A stretch of DNA of 9,644 bases from Deltaproteobacteria bacterium (lineage in GTDB: Bacteria > Myxococcota_A > UBA796 > UBA2385): NCBI GenBank assembly GCA_003694325.1, contig RFKJ01000480.1:1-9644 (forward strand), read 5' to 3'. Shown one piece after another: positions 1 to 7,370 of this stretch (position 1 is its first letter; each line of letters starts with the position of its first letter). The translations under genes were made by a program, and so were the position numbers. A model generated the notes under the pieces. The model worked only from the letters and a program-made list of their open reading frames with translations. It had not been told where the DNA came from and ran no database searches.

Positions 1-513
1 CACCCGGTCCGCATCGCCATCCTGACGGTCAGCGACACCCGCGACCTGGCAACCGATCGCTCCGGCGACACGCTCGTCGCCCGGGTCGAGGGCGCCGGCC
101 ACGTCGTCGCCGACCGGCGCATCATCCAGGATGATGTCGACGCCATCCAGGCGGTGCTGAAGGAGTGGATCGCCGACCCCGAGGTCGACGCGGTGATCTC
201 CACCGGCGGCACCGGGGTGACCGGCCGGGATGTCACCCCCGAGGCCTTCCACGCCGTCTACGAAAAGGAGCTTCCGGGGTTTGGCGAGCTGTTCCGCTGG
301 TTGAGCTACCAGAGCATCGGCACCAGCACGATCCAGTCGCGGGCGACGGCCGGGGTGGCCGGCGGCACCTACCTGTTCGCCCTGCCCGGATCCACGGGCG
401 CCTGCCGGGACGCCTGGGACCAGATCCTGGTGTACCAGCTCGACAGCCGCCACCAGCCCTGCAACTTTGTCGAGATCATGCCGCGCCTGTCGGAGCACCT
501 CCAGCGCAAGTAG
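1..513 (+). CDS. moaB: Molybdenum cofactor biosynthesis protein MoaB (5'-truncated)
   Basis: The reading frame is open from the first base and stops at TAG 511-513, giving 170 visible residues. The sequence follows E. coli MoaB closely from the RIAILTVSDTR strand to the CNF near the end; by comparison only about ten N-terminal residues and the start codon lie outside the window. The molybdopterin-binding loop STGGTGVTGRD begins at visible residue 67, and the family motifs GFGELFR, IGTSTIQSRA and LPGSTGACRDAW follow in order. MoaB/Mog proteins bind molybdopterin in the cytoplasm and, where active, adenylylate it before molybdate insertion; E. coli MoaB itself is reported inactive in this step, so the exact role here is open. 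The C-terminus is slightly longer than in E. coli, ending in LSEHLQRK. No other cofactor gene is visible downstream. Confidence 0.95.
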   Translation, partial: HPVRIAILTVSDTRDLATDRSGDTLVARVEGAGHVVADRRIIQDDVDAIQAVLKEWIADPEVDAVISTGGTGVTGRDVTPEAFHAVYEKELPGFGELFRWLSYQSIGTSTIQSRATAGVAGGTYLFALPGSTGACRDAWDQILVYQLDSRHQPCNFVEIMPRLSEHLQRK

Positions 514-517
514 CACC

Positions 518-535
518 GCCCGCCGCCCCGCGGGC
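518..535 (+). terminator. GC-only hairpin just after moaB
   Basis: Arms GCCCGC (518-523) and GCGGGC (530-535) are perfectly complementary, with a six-base loop, and begin 4 bases after the moaB stop. There is no T tract, so it is at best a weak intrinsic terminator or an RNA 3'-end stabiliser. In sequence this GC-rich, such a stem can arise by chance. Confidence 0.3.
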
Positions 536-686
536 CGCGCCGACGGCCGTGCGCCATCCGCCCGGACCGCTTCGGCCCCCGGGGAGCGCCGACCCGCACG
601 CTCTCGCGCGTGGTCCGGACCGGCCGGGCTCCCCAAGGATGGCCGAGACGTGGCAGCATCTGCCAGCCACGGTCTTCGGGTACGAC

Positions 687-2681
687 ATGATCCGCCGCCA
701 TCTCCTCGCCTCCGCCAGCCTCGCGCTGTTCTGCCTGCCGGGCACCGCCGCCGCCGGTGACGTGCCATCGGTCGACCGCGCGCCCGACTCCGGGCTCAGC
801 GCGACCCGCGATGCCGCCGTCGTGATCGGCGTGGAGGGCTACGACCAGCTTCCCCAGGCGACCTTCGCCACCGCCGACGCCCAGGCCTGGAAGTCGTGGC
901 TGACCGAGAGCATCGGCGTCCGCAGCAGCCGGCTGACCCTCCTCGAAGATCCGGACGCCACCGCCGTGTACCGGGCGCTGCGCCGCGCCGGGTCCCGGGT
1001 GCGCCGCCACGGGACGCTGTGGCTGGTGTTCTCGGGACACGGCGCCATGACCGCCGCCACCGGCGGACAGCGCACCCTGCTGACCCGCGAAGCCGCGGCC
1101 GACGCCCTCGGCACCGACGGCATCACCCTCGAAGCCGCGGTGAAGCGCCTCCTCCGGCGACGACGGGCCGATCGCCTCGTCATCGTCCTCGACGCGTCCT
1201 TCGACGGACGGGGCCGCGACGGCCTGGAGCTGGTGCCGGGAACCCGCTTCGAGGCGCCGGCCACCGAGCCGGTGACCGACGACGATCGGGTGGTCGTCTG
1301 GACCGCGTCGGTCGGCGACGGCCCGGTCGACACCTGGGCCGATGCCGGCCATGGCACCTTCACCTGGACGGCCCTCGGGGGGCTCCGCGGGTGGGCGGAC
1401 GGAATCCTCGACGGGCAGCCCGATGGCCACCTCACCCTCGCCGAAGCCAACGCCTACACCGAGTGGACCGGGCGGATGCTGGGCACCCCGCTGCATCCCG
1501 GCCTGCTGGGGGACCCATCCCACGGCGACCTCGTCGTCGGTGCCGGGAGCTGGCTGGAGGACGGCCCCACCGACGAACAACTGGCGGCCTGGTCGAAGCA
1601 ACGGCGGGATCGACGCTTTGAGGACATGGAATCGCTCATGCGCGCCGAGGCCGCGGCCTTCTGGCAGGCCACGCTGGCCTCGGCCCAGCAGGGTGGAGCG
1701 GAGGGCCGGGCGGCCCTGGAGGCGTTCATCGACGAGTTCGGCGACAAGGAGATCACCCTGACCTGGGCGGTGGCCCTGCCCGAGGTGCTGGAGGCCCGCC
1801 AGCTCCTCAACCGCTACGACGAAGCGGTCGCCGCCGCCGGCCCCACGCCCGCTCCCCTGCCGTCGGGTGACGGGACCCCCGCCCGGACCGGCGACGGGGG
1901 GACGGCGAGCGATGCCGGGTCCTCGGCCAGCGGCGATGCGGTCGCCGACACCGACGTCATCGACGCCGCCGAGCTGGAGGCCCGCCGCGCCGCAGCGCTG
2001 GCGGCCCAGGAGGAGGCCCGCCGGGCGGCCGAGCAGGCGGCCCTGGCCCAGCTCCAGGCCGCTGCCCAGGCAGCCGAAGAGGCTTCCTGCGACGACCTCG
2101 TGGCCATCGAACCCGATGCCATGCTCGGCAAGCTCAGCCCCGGCCAGATCGCTTGCCTCGACCTGCGGGTCCGAACCGACCGCCTGCAGACCGACAAGGA
2201 GAAGGCCAGCAAGGTCCTCATCATCAACGCCCAGAGCCGTGGCGACCGCGAGGAGTGGGCCCGACTGGTCAAGCGCCACCTCACCGAGATCAGCCGCGCG
2301 GACCCCACCCTGGCGATGCACTACGCGGTCTACCTCTACCAGACCGATCCGGTGGAGTACGGCGAGGATGCGATCCACTGGGCCGATGTCGCGCTGGAGA
2401 ACAAGCAGGTCTGGGAGGGTGACGCCCACGTCGACAACGTCGCCGCGTTGATGGGACTCCGCACCCAGGCCGCGTACAAGCTGTGGATCGCCGCCGACCG
2501 GGAATACCGCGCCCACCCCGACGAGGACCTGGAGTGGCAGTCGGAGGAGTACCGCGGCTGGACGAAGGACTTCGCCCGGGAGTGGCTGGATTTCCTGCGG
2601 GCCGCAGGTCGCCCGGCCGACCTCGCGCTCCAGATCTGCACCTCCGCCGCCGGCACGGCGGACTTCTGCCGCGCCCGGTGA
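687..2681 (+). CDS. Exported caspase-fold (C14-like) protein, catalytic Cys replaced by Ser
   Basis: This is a 664-residue protein. I chose ATG 687 because it starts a signal peptide: MIRRH, a hydrophobic run, then TAAA|GD near residue 23. An upstream ATG at 639 would bury it; neither start has a good Shine-Dalgarno. Residues 40-265 resemble a bacterial caspase/metacaspase domain: AAVVIGVEGYDQLP, then LVFSGHG with the dyad His at 118, then VIVLDASFDG. The last normally reads DAC, but here it is Ser171. The mature protein has no cysteine before residue 468, so ordinary Cys protease activity is not expected. Residues 242-253 form an EF-hand-like loop (D242, Q244, D246, G247, T250, E253). After a helical segment come a Pro/Gly/Ala/Ser linker (about 383-425), an Ala/Glu/Arg coiled coil (about 429-466) and an unrecognised 200-residue helical domain with Cys 468, 490, 651 and 661. 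The likely location is the periplasm or cell surface. The paired arginines leave Tat export possible. Function is unknown; a scaffold or sensor role is inference. Confidence 0.85.
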   Translation: MIRRHLLASASLALFCLPGTAAAGDVPSVDRAPDSGLSATRDAAVVIGVEGYDQLPQATFATADAQAWKSWLTESIGVRSSRLTLLEDPDATAVYRALRRAGSRVRRHGTLWLVFSGHGAMTAATGGQRTLLTREAAADALGTDGITLEAAVKRLLRRRRADRLVIVLDASFDGRGRDGLELVPGTRFEAPATEPVTDDDRVVVWTASVGDGPVDTWADAGHGTFTWTALGGLRGWADGILDGQPDGHLTLAEANAYTEWTGRMLGTPLHPGLLGDPSHGDLVVGAGSWLEDGPTDEQLAAWSKQRRDRRFEDMESLMRAEAAAFWQATLASAQQGGAEGRAALEAFIDEFGDKEITLTWAVALPEVLEARQLLNRYDEAVAAAGPTPAPLPSGDGTPARTGDGGTASDAGSSASGDAVADTDVIDAAELEARRAAALAAQEEARRAAEQAALAQLQAAAQAAEEASCDDLVAIEPDAMLGKLSPGQIACLDLRVRTDRLQTDKEKASKVLIINAQSRGDREEWARLVKRHLTEISRADPTLAMHYAVYLYQTDPVEYGEDAIHWADVALENKQVWEGDAHVDNVAALMGLRTQAAYKLWIAADREYRAHPDEDLEWQSEEYRGWTKDFAREWLDFLRAAGRPADLALQICTSAAGTADFCRAR

Positions 2682-2682
2682 C

Positions 2683-2696
2683 CCCGGCCAGCCGGG
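2683..2696. terminator. Small inverted repeat between two convergent genes
   Basis: CCCGGC (2683-2688) and GCCGGG (2691-2696) are perfect complements separated by CA; five pairs around a four-base loop is the realistic fold. It fills most of the 18-bp space between the stops at 2681 (+) and 2700 (-), where a bidirectional terminator would be expected. No T tract is present on either strand, so this is tentative. Confidence 0.3.
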
Positions 2697-2699
2697 TGA

Positions 2700-4304
2700 T
2701 CAGCGGGGGACGGGTCCCGGCACCGCGAGGTCCGGCAACGGCGCGGCGCTGAGCACCCGGTAGCCGAGCGGGGGCAGGCCCACGGCGCCGGTCCCGAGAT
2801 CCCGCTCGACCCCCCCGTCCGTCAGGTCGAACCAGGCTACGCGCTCCAGGGTGGGCACCGCCACCTCGTCGATGGCCCGGTCCCCCAGGTTCACCAGCAC
2901 CATCACGGCGTCGTCGGCATCGTCCGCCCGGCGCTCGAAGGCCAGCACGGCGCGGTCATGGGTGTCGTGGACGATGAGCGCACCGTGGTCGAGGGCATCG
3001 ACGGCTTCCCGCAGGCGGGCCAGGGCCCCGACCAGGGACAGCATGCTCCACGGATCCTGCCACTGGTCAGCGACGTTGAAGCCCTCGGCGTAGCCGTCGG
3101 CCAGCGCCATCCACGGCGTGCTGGTGCTGAAGCCCCCCCAGGCATCGGCGGTCCAGGGCATCGGCGCGCGCCAGGGCTGGTCCTGCTGCTGGTCGACATC
3201 GGTGCTGTACAGGTCGATCTCGTCGCCGTAGTACAGCACCGGGACGCCGGGCAGGGTGAGCTGCAGCACCATCCAGGCCCGGCGCAGGGCCGCCTCCGGC
3301 ACCATGTCGGCCAGCCGCGGCAGGTCGTGGCTGCCCAGTGGCGTCGCCATCCGTTCGAGCACGCCGGCGTCGGCCTCTGCGAGCAGCTCGACGACCAGTG
3401 GCGCGCGATCGGCCTGCTGGAAGGCGTCGGCGATGGCGCGCCGGCGGGGCATGCCCAGCAACAGGTCGGCCTCCGGTCGGTCCTCGGTGCCCAGGTACGG
3501 CAGCACCTCGTCGAGATCCTCGCTCCAGGCCTCGCTGAACACCAGCCCCCGGCGCCCTCCCAGGCGGGCATAGAGCCAGGCCAGCGTGCAGTGGCCGACC
3601 TCGGTGTCGGCGATGGCGCCGTCGTCCTCGACGAGCTGTCGCACGGCATCGAACCGGTAGCCGCCCGCCCCCTGGTCCAGCCACTGCCCCAGATCCGCCG
3701 GGACGGAGTCGGCCACGAGGGGGCTCGTCCAGTCCAGGTCCGGCATCTCCTCGCCGAAATATGCGTAGTACCAACGGTCCTCGGCCAGCGGATACCACCG
3801 CAGCTCGTCCCACTGCCGGTCGCTGACCAGGAAGGCGTCGGCTTCGAGGGCGTCGGGGTCCTCCACCACGGCCTGGAACCACGGGTGCTGGTCCGAGACG
3901 TGGTTCACCGGCGCGTCGAGGATGACGTCGATGCCGCGAGCGGCGGCGGCGTCGAACAGCGCGAGGAGGTCCGCCTCGTCGCCATAGTCGGGGCGAACCG
4001 AGTCGAGGGCGACCGGATCGTACCCGGCCCGCGAGGGGCTCGGGAACACGGGCATCAGCCACAGGGTCCGCACCCCGATGGCCTCGAGGTGGTCGAGGTG
4101 CTCCACCACCCCGGCCAGGTCGCCGATCCCGTCGCCGTCGCTGTCCTGCCAGGACCGCACGTAGACCTCGTACATCAGGCCCGATGGAGGCGGGCGACGC
4201 GCCTTCGCCGGCTCGTCGGCGACCTCGACGCACATGTCGAGCGGTGCGGGCTGCGTCACGCAGCCCGCCACGACCAGCAGCGAGGGCAGAAGACGGGAGA
4301 CCAC
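2700..4304 (-). CDS. Lipoprotein GH13 alpha-glucosidase/alpha-amylase
   Basis: This is a 534-residue glycoside hydrolase of family GH13, expected to cleave alpha-glucosidic bonds by a retaining mechanism. It starts at GTG 4304. That start gives a lipoprotein signal, LLVVAGC, with Cys15 as the lipidation site; Val at +2 suggests the outer membrane. The next Met (24) would lose the signal. The (beta/alpha)8 barrel covers about 43-430, with a calcium-type loop DSDGDGIGD (54-62). The active-site motifs are DAPVNH (130-135), GYRFDAVRQ with nucleophile D219, VFSEAW with acid/base E258, and GSHD with stabiliser D327. Domain B spans about 135-192 and includes MPDLDW. LPGVPVLYYGDE (351-362) is typical of the family, and a C-terminal beta domain covers about 440-520. 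The usual NHD reads SHD here. The overall style resembles oligo-1,6-glucosidase or trehalose synthase-type GH13 enzymes more than long-chain amylases, but substrate cannot be read from sequence. It ends 18 bp from the convergent caspase-like gene. Confidence 0.93.
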   Translation of the reverse strand: MVSRLLPSLLVVAGCVTQPAPLDMCVEVADEPAKARRPPPSGLMYEVYVRSWQDSDGDGIGDLAGVVEHLDHLEAIGVRTLWLMPVFPSPSRAGYDPVALDSVRPDYGDEADLLALFDAAAARGIDVILDAPVNHVSDQHPWFQAVVEDPDALEADAFLVSDRQWDELRWYPLAEDRWYYAYFGEEMPDLDWTSPLVADSVPADLGQWLDQGAGGYRFDAVRQLVEDDGAIADTEVGHCTLAWLYARLGGRRGLVFSEAWSEDLDEVLPYLGTEDRPEADLLLGMPRRRAIADAFQQADRAPLVVELLAEADAGVLERMATPLGSHDLPRLADMVPEAALRRAWMVLQLTLPGVPVLYYGDEIDLYSTDVDQQQDQPWRAPMPWTADAWGGFSTSTPWMALADGYAEGFNVADQWQDPWSMLSLVGALARLREAVDALDHGALIVHDTHDRAVLAFERRADDADDAVMVLVNLGDRAIDEVAVPTLERVAWFDLTDGGVERDLGTGAVGLPPLGYRVLSAAPLPDLAVPGPVPR

Positions 4305-4422
4305 GAGGGCACGCCTGAGACGGGGCTACGGTAGACCGAATGCCGGGGTTTCGGCCCACCCCTCTCGTCCAAGTATCCGGAACGCCCTGTTCCATCACGC
4401 GGGCACTCCGGCCATCCCCGCC

Positions 4423-4444
4423 GGCCGCGCGCGCGGGCACGGCC
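4423..4444. other. GC-alternating palindrome and weak hairpin in the 156-bp gap
   Basis: The gap 4305-4460 separates the oxidoreductase stop from the GH13 start on the minus strand. It contains a perfect 12-bp palindrome of alternating C and G (4425-4436) inside GGCCG...CGGCC arms (4423-4427 and 4440-4444). It could end the upstream transcript, but it lacks a T tract. I found no convincing promoter for the GH13 gene; only a weak AGG lies about nine bases before its GTG. Confidence 0.2.
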
Positions 4445-4460
4445 TCGACCCGCCGGCGAT

Positions 4461-5636
4461 TCAGACCATCCGGCCGGCCCGGAAGGTGCGAGGGATCCCG
4501 GGGGCCCGCCCGGTCAACAGCCCCTCGGCCACCACCTGGCCGGCCCGGATCGCCAGCGCGTGTTCATGGGCGTGGAAGCCGGTACAGGCGACGAGGTCCA
4601 CCCGCCCCGGCAACGGGCCGATGATCGGGAGTCCATCGCAGGTATGGGTGGCGATGGCGGCCCAGGCGTGGTCGATGGCCACGTCGGCGAGGTCCGGAAA
4701 GAACCGTCCGAGGTTGGCCCGCAGCACGTGGTCGACCCGCGGGTCGATGACGTCGGCATCGGTCTCGCCGATCGCCAGGTGGGGGCTGGCGAACCGCCCT
4801 CCCCCGGCCACGATCCGGCCGTCGCCGAGCTGGCGCCAGGTGCTGAATCCATGCTGGCCGCTCACCGGGAGCCGCAGGCGGCCCGGCGCGACCGGTGCCG
4901 TGGCGATCCACTGGTGTCGCACCGGGTAGAGCTTGTCGGAGAACCACGGCCAGGCCGATGCCAGGCGAAATCCGCCGGCCAGCACGACCACGTCGGCGCG
5001 GACCGCCCCGTCGCCCCACAGCAGGCGGCTTCCGCCTCGCCGGTCCTCGACCCCGGTGATGCGTCGACCGGGACAGAGGGCCGCGCCGGCGGCGCGGGCG
5101 CCTGCCACCATCGCCGCCTCCACCGCTCCCGGCTCGATGACCCCATCGTCGGGCTGCAACCGACCCGGCCCGAAGCCGGTGGCCGACAACCGGTCGCAGA
5201 CCTCCTCCGCCGACAGCAGCGTGGCCGCCAACGACAATGACTCGCACACCGAGAAGCCCTCGACCAGCTCCCGGTCTTCGTGCTCCATGGCCGCCACCAC
5301 CAGGCTGCCGGTGCGCAGGAACCACCCGCCTCGCTGCAGCAGCTCGCGGTTCTCCACGAGGAACCGGTGGATGGCGCGCGCCTCCTCCTGCCCCACGGCC
5401 GCCACCAGCCGATGGGGATGCTCGCCGAGATCCTGCTGCACGATCCCCGGGGCCGCCAGGGACGGCTCCCCCAGCGGCCCGTCGGAGATGAGCGCCACCG
5501 ACGCTCCCCCCTCGGCCAGCAGTCGCGCCGCGGTCAGGCCCGCGAGCGAGCCCCCCACCACCGCGACGTCCACGGTCTCGGGGATCGGGTCGGCCCCTCT
5601 GCAGGCAACAGGGACCGGCCAGGGCATCGCCGGCAT
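4461..5636 (-). CDS. FAD-dependent oxidoreductase, DAO family
   Basis: This is a 391-residue flavoprotein of the D-amino-acid-oxidase/DadA-like fold, which typically oxidises an amine, amino acid or hydroxyl carbon. The N-terminal FAD-binding strand-loop-helix is VDVAVVGGSLAGLTAARLL (22-40); the usual GxGxxG reads GxSxxG, a variant tolerated in other flavoproteins. VVVLAGGF (216-223) and DGLPIIGPLPG (334-344) are the second and C-terminal FAD-contacting segments. The C-terminal segment is followed by CTGFHAHEHALAI (351-363), where most relatives have a Gly/His-rich turn. There is no signal peptide, so it is cytoplasmic. I chose ATG 5636 because GGGGAGGA ends four bases upstream. The in-frame GTG at 5654, six codons earlier, has no ribosome-binding sequence and would overlap this signal. 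The start lies 22 bp after the stop of the radical SAM gene, so the two are very likely co-transcribed and perhaps functionally paired. The substrate is not identifiable. Confidence 0.88.
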   Translation of the reverse strand: MPAMPWPVPVACRGADPIPETVDVAVVGGSLAGLTAARLLAEGGASVALISDGPLGEPSLAAPGIVQQDLGEHPHRLVAAVGQEEARAIHRFLVENRELLQRGGWFLRTGSLVVAAMEHEDRELVEGFSVCESLSLAATLLSAEEVCDRLSATGFGPGRLQPDDGVIEPGAVEAAMVAGARAAGAALCPGRRITGVEDRRGGSRLLWGDGAVRADVVVLAGGFRLASAWPWFSDKLYPVRHQWIATAPVAPGRLRLPVSGQHGFSTWRQLGDGRIVAGGGRFASPHLAIGETDADVIDPRVDHVLRANLGRFFPDLADVAIDHAWAAIATHTCDGLPIIGPLPGRVDLVACTGFHAHEHALAIRAGQVVAEGLLTGRAPGIPRTFRAGRMV

Positions 5637-5640
5637 GATG

Positions 5641-5648
5641 TCCTCCCC
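5641..5648 (-). promoter_or_regulatory. Strong Shine-Dalgarno that sets the oxidoreductase start
   Basis: On the minus strand GGGGAGGA occupies 5648-5641, followed by CATC and ATG 5636. It is the best ribosome-binding site in the window. It lies downstream of the alternative GTG at 5654, which argues against that longer start. It begins 10 bases after the TGA (5661-5659) of the radical SAM gene, consistent with coupled translation. Confidence 0.75.
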
Positions 5649-5658
5649 GGCCACCGCT

Positions 5659-7233
5659 TCAGGTGGTGATCACCCGGTCGAAGGACAACCATCGACGCAC
5701 CAGGGTGGAGGTCATCTCGCCCCGCGCGACCATCCGGGCCGCGGTGGCGCCCATCTTGACGTAGTTGGCCGCGTGGGCCATCTGGATGAGCGGCCAGGGA
5801 TGGCGCTTCAGCGTCTCGCTCCGGGCCAGCTCCCGCAGCAGGGCCCGCGGCACGAAGGGCTTGGACAACATCTGGGTCAGGGCGATCCAGAAGGTGTCCT
5901 CCACCGGTCGCGGGTAGGCGAGGTTGACCCGGTGCTGGTAGAAGATCCGGGTGTTGTGCAGCCCATCGATGTCGTACTCGGAGATCAGCCCGGAGTCGAG
6001 CAGCTTCCGGTTCAGCTCGCTGCCGGGAAAGACGGTCATGCTGAACAGGTACAGATCATAGGGGTGCGGGAAGGTCGAGATCATCTCGAAGAGCTTGCGC
6101 TTGTCCTCCTCGGTGCTGACCGGATCGTCGAAGATGAGCTGGAAGTGCGGCTTGATCCCGAGACGGTGGTACAGGGCGGCGATATCGCTGATCGACTGGT
6201 TCTTCACCCGCCGGTCGTAGAGGTGACCGGTCACCCGCTCGCTGGACTGGATCCCCATGTAGACACTGACGAGGCCCGCGTCCCGCAGCATGGTCATCCG
6301 GGTCTCGTTGACCAGCTTGGGCTCGATGAAGATCTCGAAGGGCAGGCCCACCTCCCGTGGGTAGATCCGGCAGAATTCCTCCAGCCAGCCCATCTGGAAG
6401 TTGAACACCTCGTCGTCGAACCGGATCCGCTTCATGTTCCAGTGGGTTCGTGCCTGGCGGATCTCGTCGACCATGCTCTGCGGCGAACGGACCCGGAACC
6501 ACTTCTGGCCGGGGTAGATGTCCTTCTTGTAGGTGCTGTTGTAGCAGTAGCTGCACTTGTAGATGCAGCCGCGGCTTCCCATCATCTGGAACACCGGGTC
6601 GCCGTGCATCGGGTCGCCGACGCTGGTTCGCCGACCCCAGATGAAGTACTTGTGCTGGTGGGTGGTGTAGTCGCGGTATTCCAGGGAGTCGAGATCGGTG
6701 ACGAGCGGGCGCAGCGGGTTGCGGACCCGCTCCTCGTCCGACAGTCGGAAGTCGACGTTGCGGGTCCCGTACAGGTCGTCGCTGCCGTCGCGCAGGCGAT
6801 TGCACAGGTCGAGCAGGGCCAGCTCGCCCTCGCCCTTCAGCACCATGTCGGCGACATCCAGGCACTCCGCAGGGAGCAGCGTCGGGTGCATGCCGCCCCA
6901 CAACACCGGCAGCTCCAGGTGATCGTGGATGTACTCGGTGAGGGTGCGGGCCGAGTTGGCGTAGGCGCTGGCCCGGATCGAGATGGCGACCAGGTCCAGT
7001 TCCTCCCGCCGGCAGACCTCCGCGAGGTTTTCGAGCTGTTCGTCGGTCGCCGGGTCGAGGGCGTTGCTGACCCAGTCCTTGAAGTAGATCTCGGCGACGT
7101 GGTACCCGGCCGCCCGCAGGGTGGCCGCGAGGATGCGCACGGCGTTGTTCTCCACGTCCCAGGTCGACACCAGGCCGACCCGGGGGCCACGGCCGCGGAC
7201 ACGGCGACTGAGGTCTTCGAGGCGGTGCTTCAT
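5659..7233 (-). CDS. B12-binding-domain radical SAM enzyme
   Basis: This is a 524-residue protein with an N-terminal cobalamin-binding-type Rossmann domain (about 16-150) and a radical SAM barrel (about 213-440). The first domain shows GLVSTWDVENNAVRILAATL, then LWGGMHPTLLPAECL (111-125) and GEGE (134-137), all typical of this architecture. The [4Fe-4S] ligands are C223, C227 and C230 in GCIYKCSYC (CxxxCxxC). RFDDEVF (271-277) and GIQSSE (327-332) match later barrel strands. The first domain has no DxHxxG cobalamin-ligand motif. A family-specific helical C-terminus (about 440-524) follows. Relatives carry out methylation or other radical chemistry on lipids, sugars and natural products; the substrate here is unknown. 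I chose ATG 7233 because the domain starts soon after it. The frame stays open to an ATG at 7428, but that 65-residue extension is Pro/Ala/Arg-rich and overlaps the upstream gene. ATG 7233 has no visible Shine-Dalgarno. A DAO-type oxidoreductase follows 22 bp downstream. Confidence 0.93.
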   Translation of the reverse strand: MKHRLEDLSRRVRGRGPRVGLVSTWDVENNAVRILAATLRAAGYHVAEIYFKDWVSNALDPATDEQLENLAEVCRREELDLVAISIRASAYANSARTLTEYIHDHLELPVLWGGMHPTLLPAECLDVADMVLKGEGELALLDLCNRLRDGSDDLYGTRNVDFRLSDEERVRNPLRPLVTDLDSLEYRDYTTHQHKYFIWGRRTSVGDPMHGDPVFQMMGSRGCIYKCSYCYNSTYKKDIYPGQKWFRVRSPQSMVDEIRQARTHWNMKRIRFDDEVFNFQMGWLEEFCRIYPREVGLPFEIFIEPKLVNETRMTMLRDAGLVSVYMGIQSSERVTGHLYDRRVKNQSISDIAALYHRLGIKPHFQLIFDDPVSTEEDKRKLFEMISTFPHPYDLYLFSMTVFPGSELNRKLLDSGLISEYDIDGLHNTRIFYQHRVNLAYPRPVEDTFWIALTQMLSKPFVPRALLRELARSETLKRHPWPLIQMAHAANYVKMGATAARMVARGEMTSTLVRRWLSFDRVITT

Positions 7234-7370
7234 GGGGCGCGGGCTCGGGGCGGGAGGGAACGCGATCAGCGGGGAACGCGGGGCCGGCTGGTGCGAGGAT
7301 AACGCTGGATGCGCGACGGCAGCACCCCCGCCGGGCTCGGCCCCGGCGACGGGGTGGGGGGGGCGGCCGG
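7234..7370 (-). promoter_or_regulatory. 137-bp leader before the radical SAM gene
   Basis: This gap lies between the stop of the 7371-8315 gene and the radical SAM start. On the minus strand it has a run of eight C (7363-7356), a GC stem (7347-7342 pairing with 7335-7330) and a possible -10 element TATCCT at 7301-7296 with no clear -35. The stem could end the upstream transcript and the TATCCT could start a new one, but each signal alone is weak. No Shine-Dalgarno precedes the ATG. Confidence 0.25.

Noticed and set aside
612..621. Palindrome GGTCCGGACC upstream of the caspase-like gene, considered as an operator
   Set aside because: It is a single 10-bp copy with no second site and no regulator gene nearby. 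Such palindromes are frequent at this GC content.
165..686. N-terminal extension of the caspase-like frame back through moaB
   Set aside because: It overlaps moaB in another frame, is Arg/Pro-rich, and would place the signal peptide in the interior of the protein.
369..2516. Minus-strand open frame of 715 codons opposite the caspase-like gene
   Set aside because: Its translation is Gly/Val/Arg/Pro-rich with no domain or motif, which is typical of the antisense of GC-rich coding sequence. The plus strand has a signal peptide and recognisable caspase motifs.
2958..4440. Long frames on both strands overlapping the GH13 gene
   Set aside because: The GH13 reading carries every catalytic motif and a lipoprotein signal. 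The alternatives are low-complexity Arg/Gly/Pro or Val/Gly/His sequence.
4933..7302. Plus-strand open frame of 789 codons opposite the oxidoreductase and radical SAM genes
   Set aside because: It crosses two clearly coding genes on the other strand and gives His/Val/Gln-rich sequence without family motifs. It is a compositional shadow.
7356..7363. Eight-base G/C run, considered as a phase-variation tract
   Set aside because: It lies between genes and not in a supported coding frame, so slippage would not switch a protein on or off.
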